Origin: Smithella sp. UBA2180
GTDB taxonomy: Bacteria > Desulfobacterota > Syntrophia > Syntrophales > Smithellaceae
Length of the DNA: 5,321 nt
Direction: 5' to 3'
Assembly (NCBI GenBank): GCA_002327415.1
Contig: DCVU01000012.1
Span: 3,201 to 8,521, forward strand
Part shown: in pieces, positions 5,177 to 5,321 of the stretch
Layout: each line of letters begins with the position of its first letter
Numbering within the stretch: position 1 is the stretch's first letter
Made by a program: the position numbers and the translations under genes
The notes under the pieces: generated by a model
Seen by the model: the letters and a program-made list of their open reading frames with translations, nothing else
Told to the model about the DNA's origin: nothing
Database searches by the model: none

Positions 5177-5321
5177 AAGAAAATAAGTTTTGTGCGGTGA
5201 TTCTGGCGGCGGGGAAGGGCACCCGCATGAAATCGGATTTGGCTAAGGTTCTGCATGAATTAAATGGCAAGCCACTTTTGCATTATTCAATCGTTGCGGC
5301 AAAAGAAGCCGGTGCGGAAAA
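5173..5321 (+). CDS. glmU: Bifunctional UDP-GlcNAc pyrophosphorylase / GlcN-1-P acetyltransferase, N-terminus (3' end outside window)
   Basis: Only 49 codons are visible. The product starts MKENKFCAVILAAGKG and carries the nucleotidyltransferase signature L-A-A-G-K-G-T-R-M-K-S-D (11-22) followed by A-K-V-L-H (24-28) and GKPLLHYSI, matching the uridylyl-transfer domain of GlmU. GlmU makes UDP-N-acetylglucosamine from glucosamine-1-phosphate in the cytosol, feeding peptidoglycan and lipid A synthesis. Lys25 of the signature is kept, while the usual proline before it is alanine. The start GTG overlaps the TGA of the lipoprotein gene (GTGA), so the two are probably co-transcribed. The C-terminal acetyltransferase domain is not visible, so a single-domain sugar nucleotidyltransferase cannot be excluded. 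Confidence 0.85.
   Translation, partial: MKENKFCAVILAAGKGTRMKSDLAKVLHELNGKPLLHYSIVAAKEAGAE

Overview
The window looks like a chromosomal, housekeeping-type stretch from a Gram-negative bacterium. Bacterial Shine-Dalgarno sites, a lipoprotein signal with a lipobox, a GlmU-type N-terminus and paired CNNM/CBS/CorC_HlyC genes support this. The gene set and protein style (archaeal-like PurD beside tandem CorC-type proteins and glmU) would fit a syntrophic or anaerobic Desulfobacterota-like organism, but that placement is inference and not proven by the sequence.

Layout. Positions 1-402 (+) hold the C-terminal part of a DUF2804-type protein. It converges, with only 4 bases between stops, on purD at 407-1735 (-), the glycine ligase of purine synthesis. 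A 140-base divergent intergenic region (1736-1875) carries putative promoters for both directions. It leads to two tandem paralogues of the CNNM-CBS-CorC_HlyC family (1876-3144 and 3141-4412, +), which overlap by 4 bases (ATGA) and are presumably translationally coupled. Then comes a 300-base gap without a convincing gene (4413-4712). It is rich in inverted repeats, including a 10-bp perfect stem and a long imperfect hairpin one substitution from a 12-bp palindromic arm. After it lies an AT-rich small lipoprotein gene (4713-5176) that appears split by a -1 frameshift near 4916. Its end overlaps by 4 bases the GTG start of glmU (5173 onward, cut by the window edge).

Function. PurD and GlmU are core metabolism: purine synthesis, and UDP-GlcNAc for peptidoglycan and LPS. 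The CNNM pair is probably a divalent-cation (Mg2+/Co2+-type) membrane system. The most interesting signal is that the two paralogues are degenerate in complementary places. The first keeps the membrane-domain G-E-x-x-P-K motif but has an altered second-CBS signature (TLEH for T-[LI]-E-D). The second keeps TIED but has lost G-E-x-x-P-K. Together with the gene overlap, this suggests an obligate heterodimer with divided labour. I found no CRISPR array, tRNA, rRNA or transposase gene.
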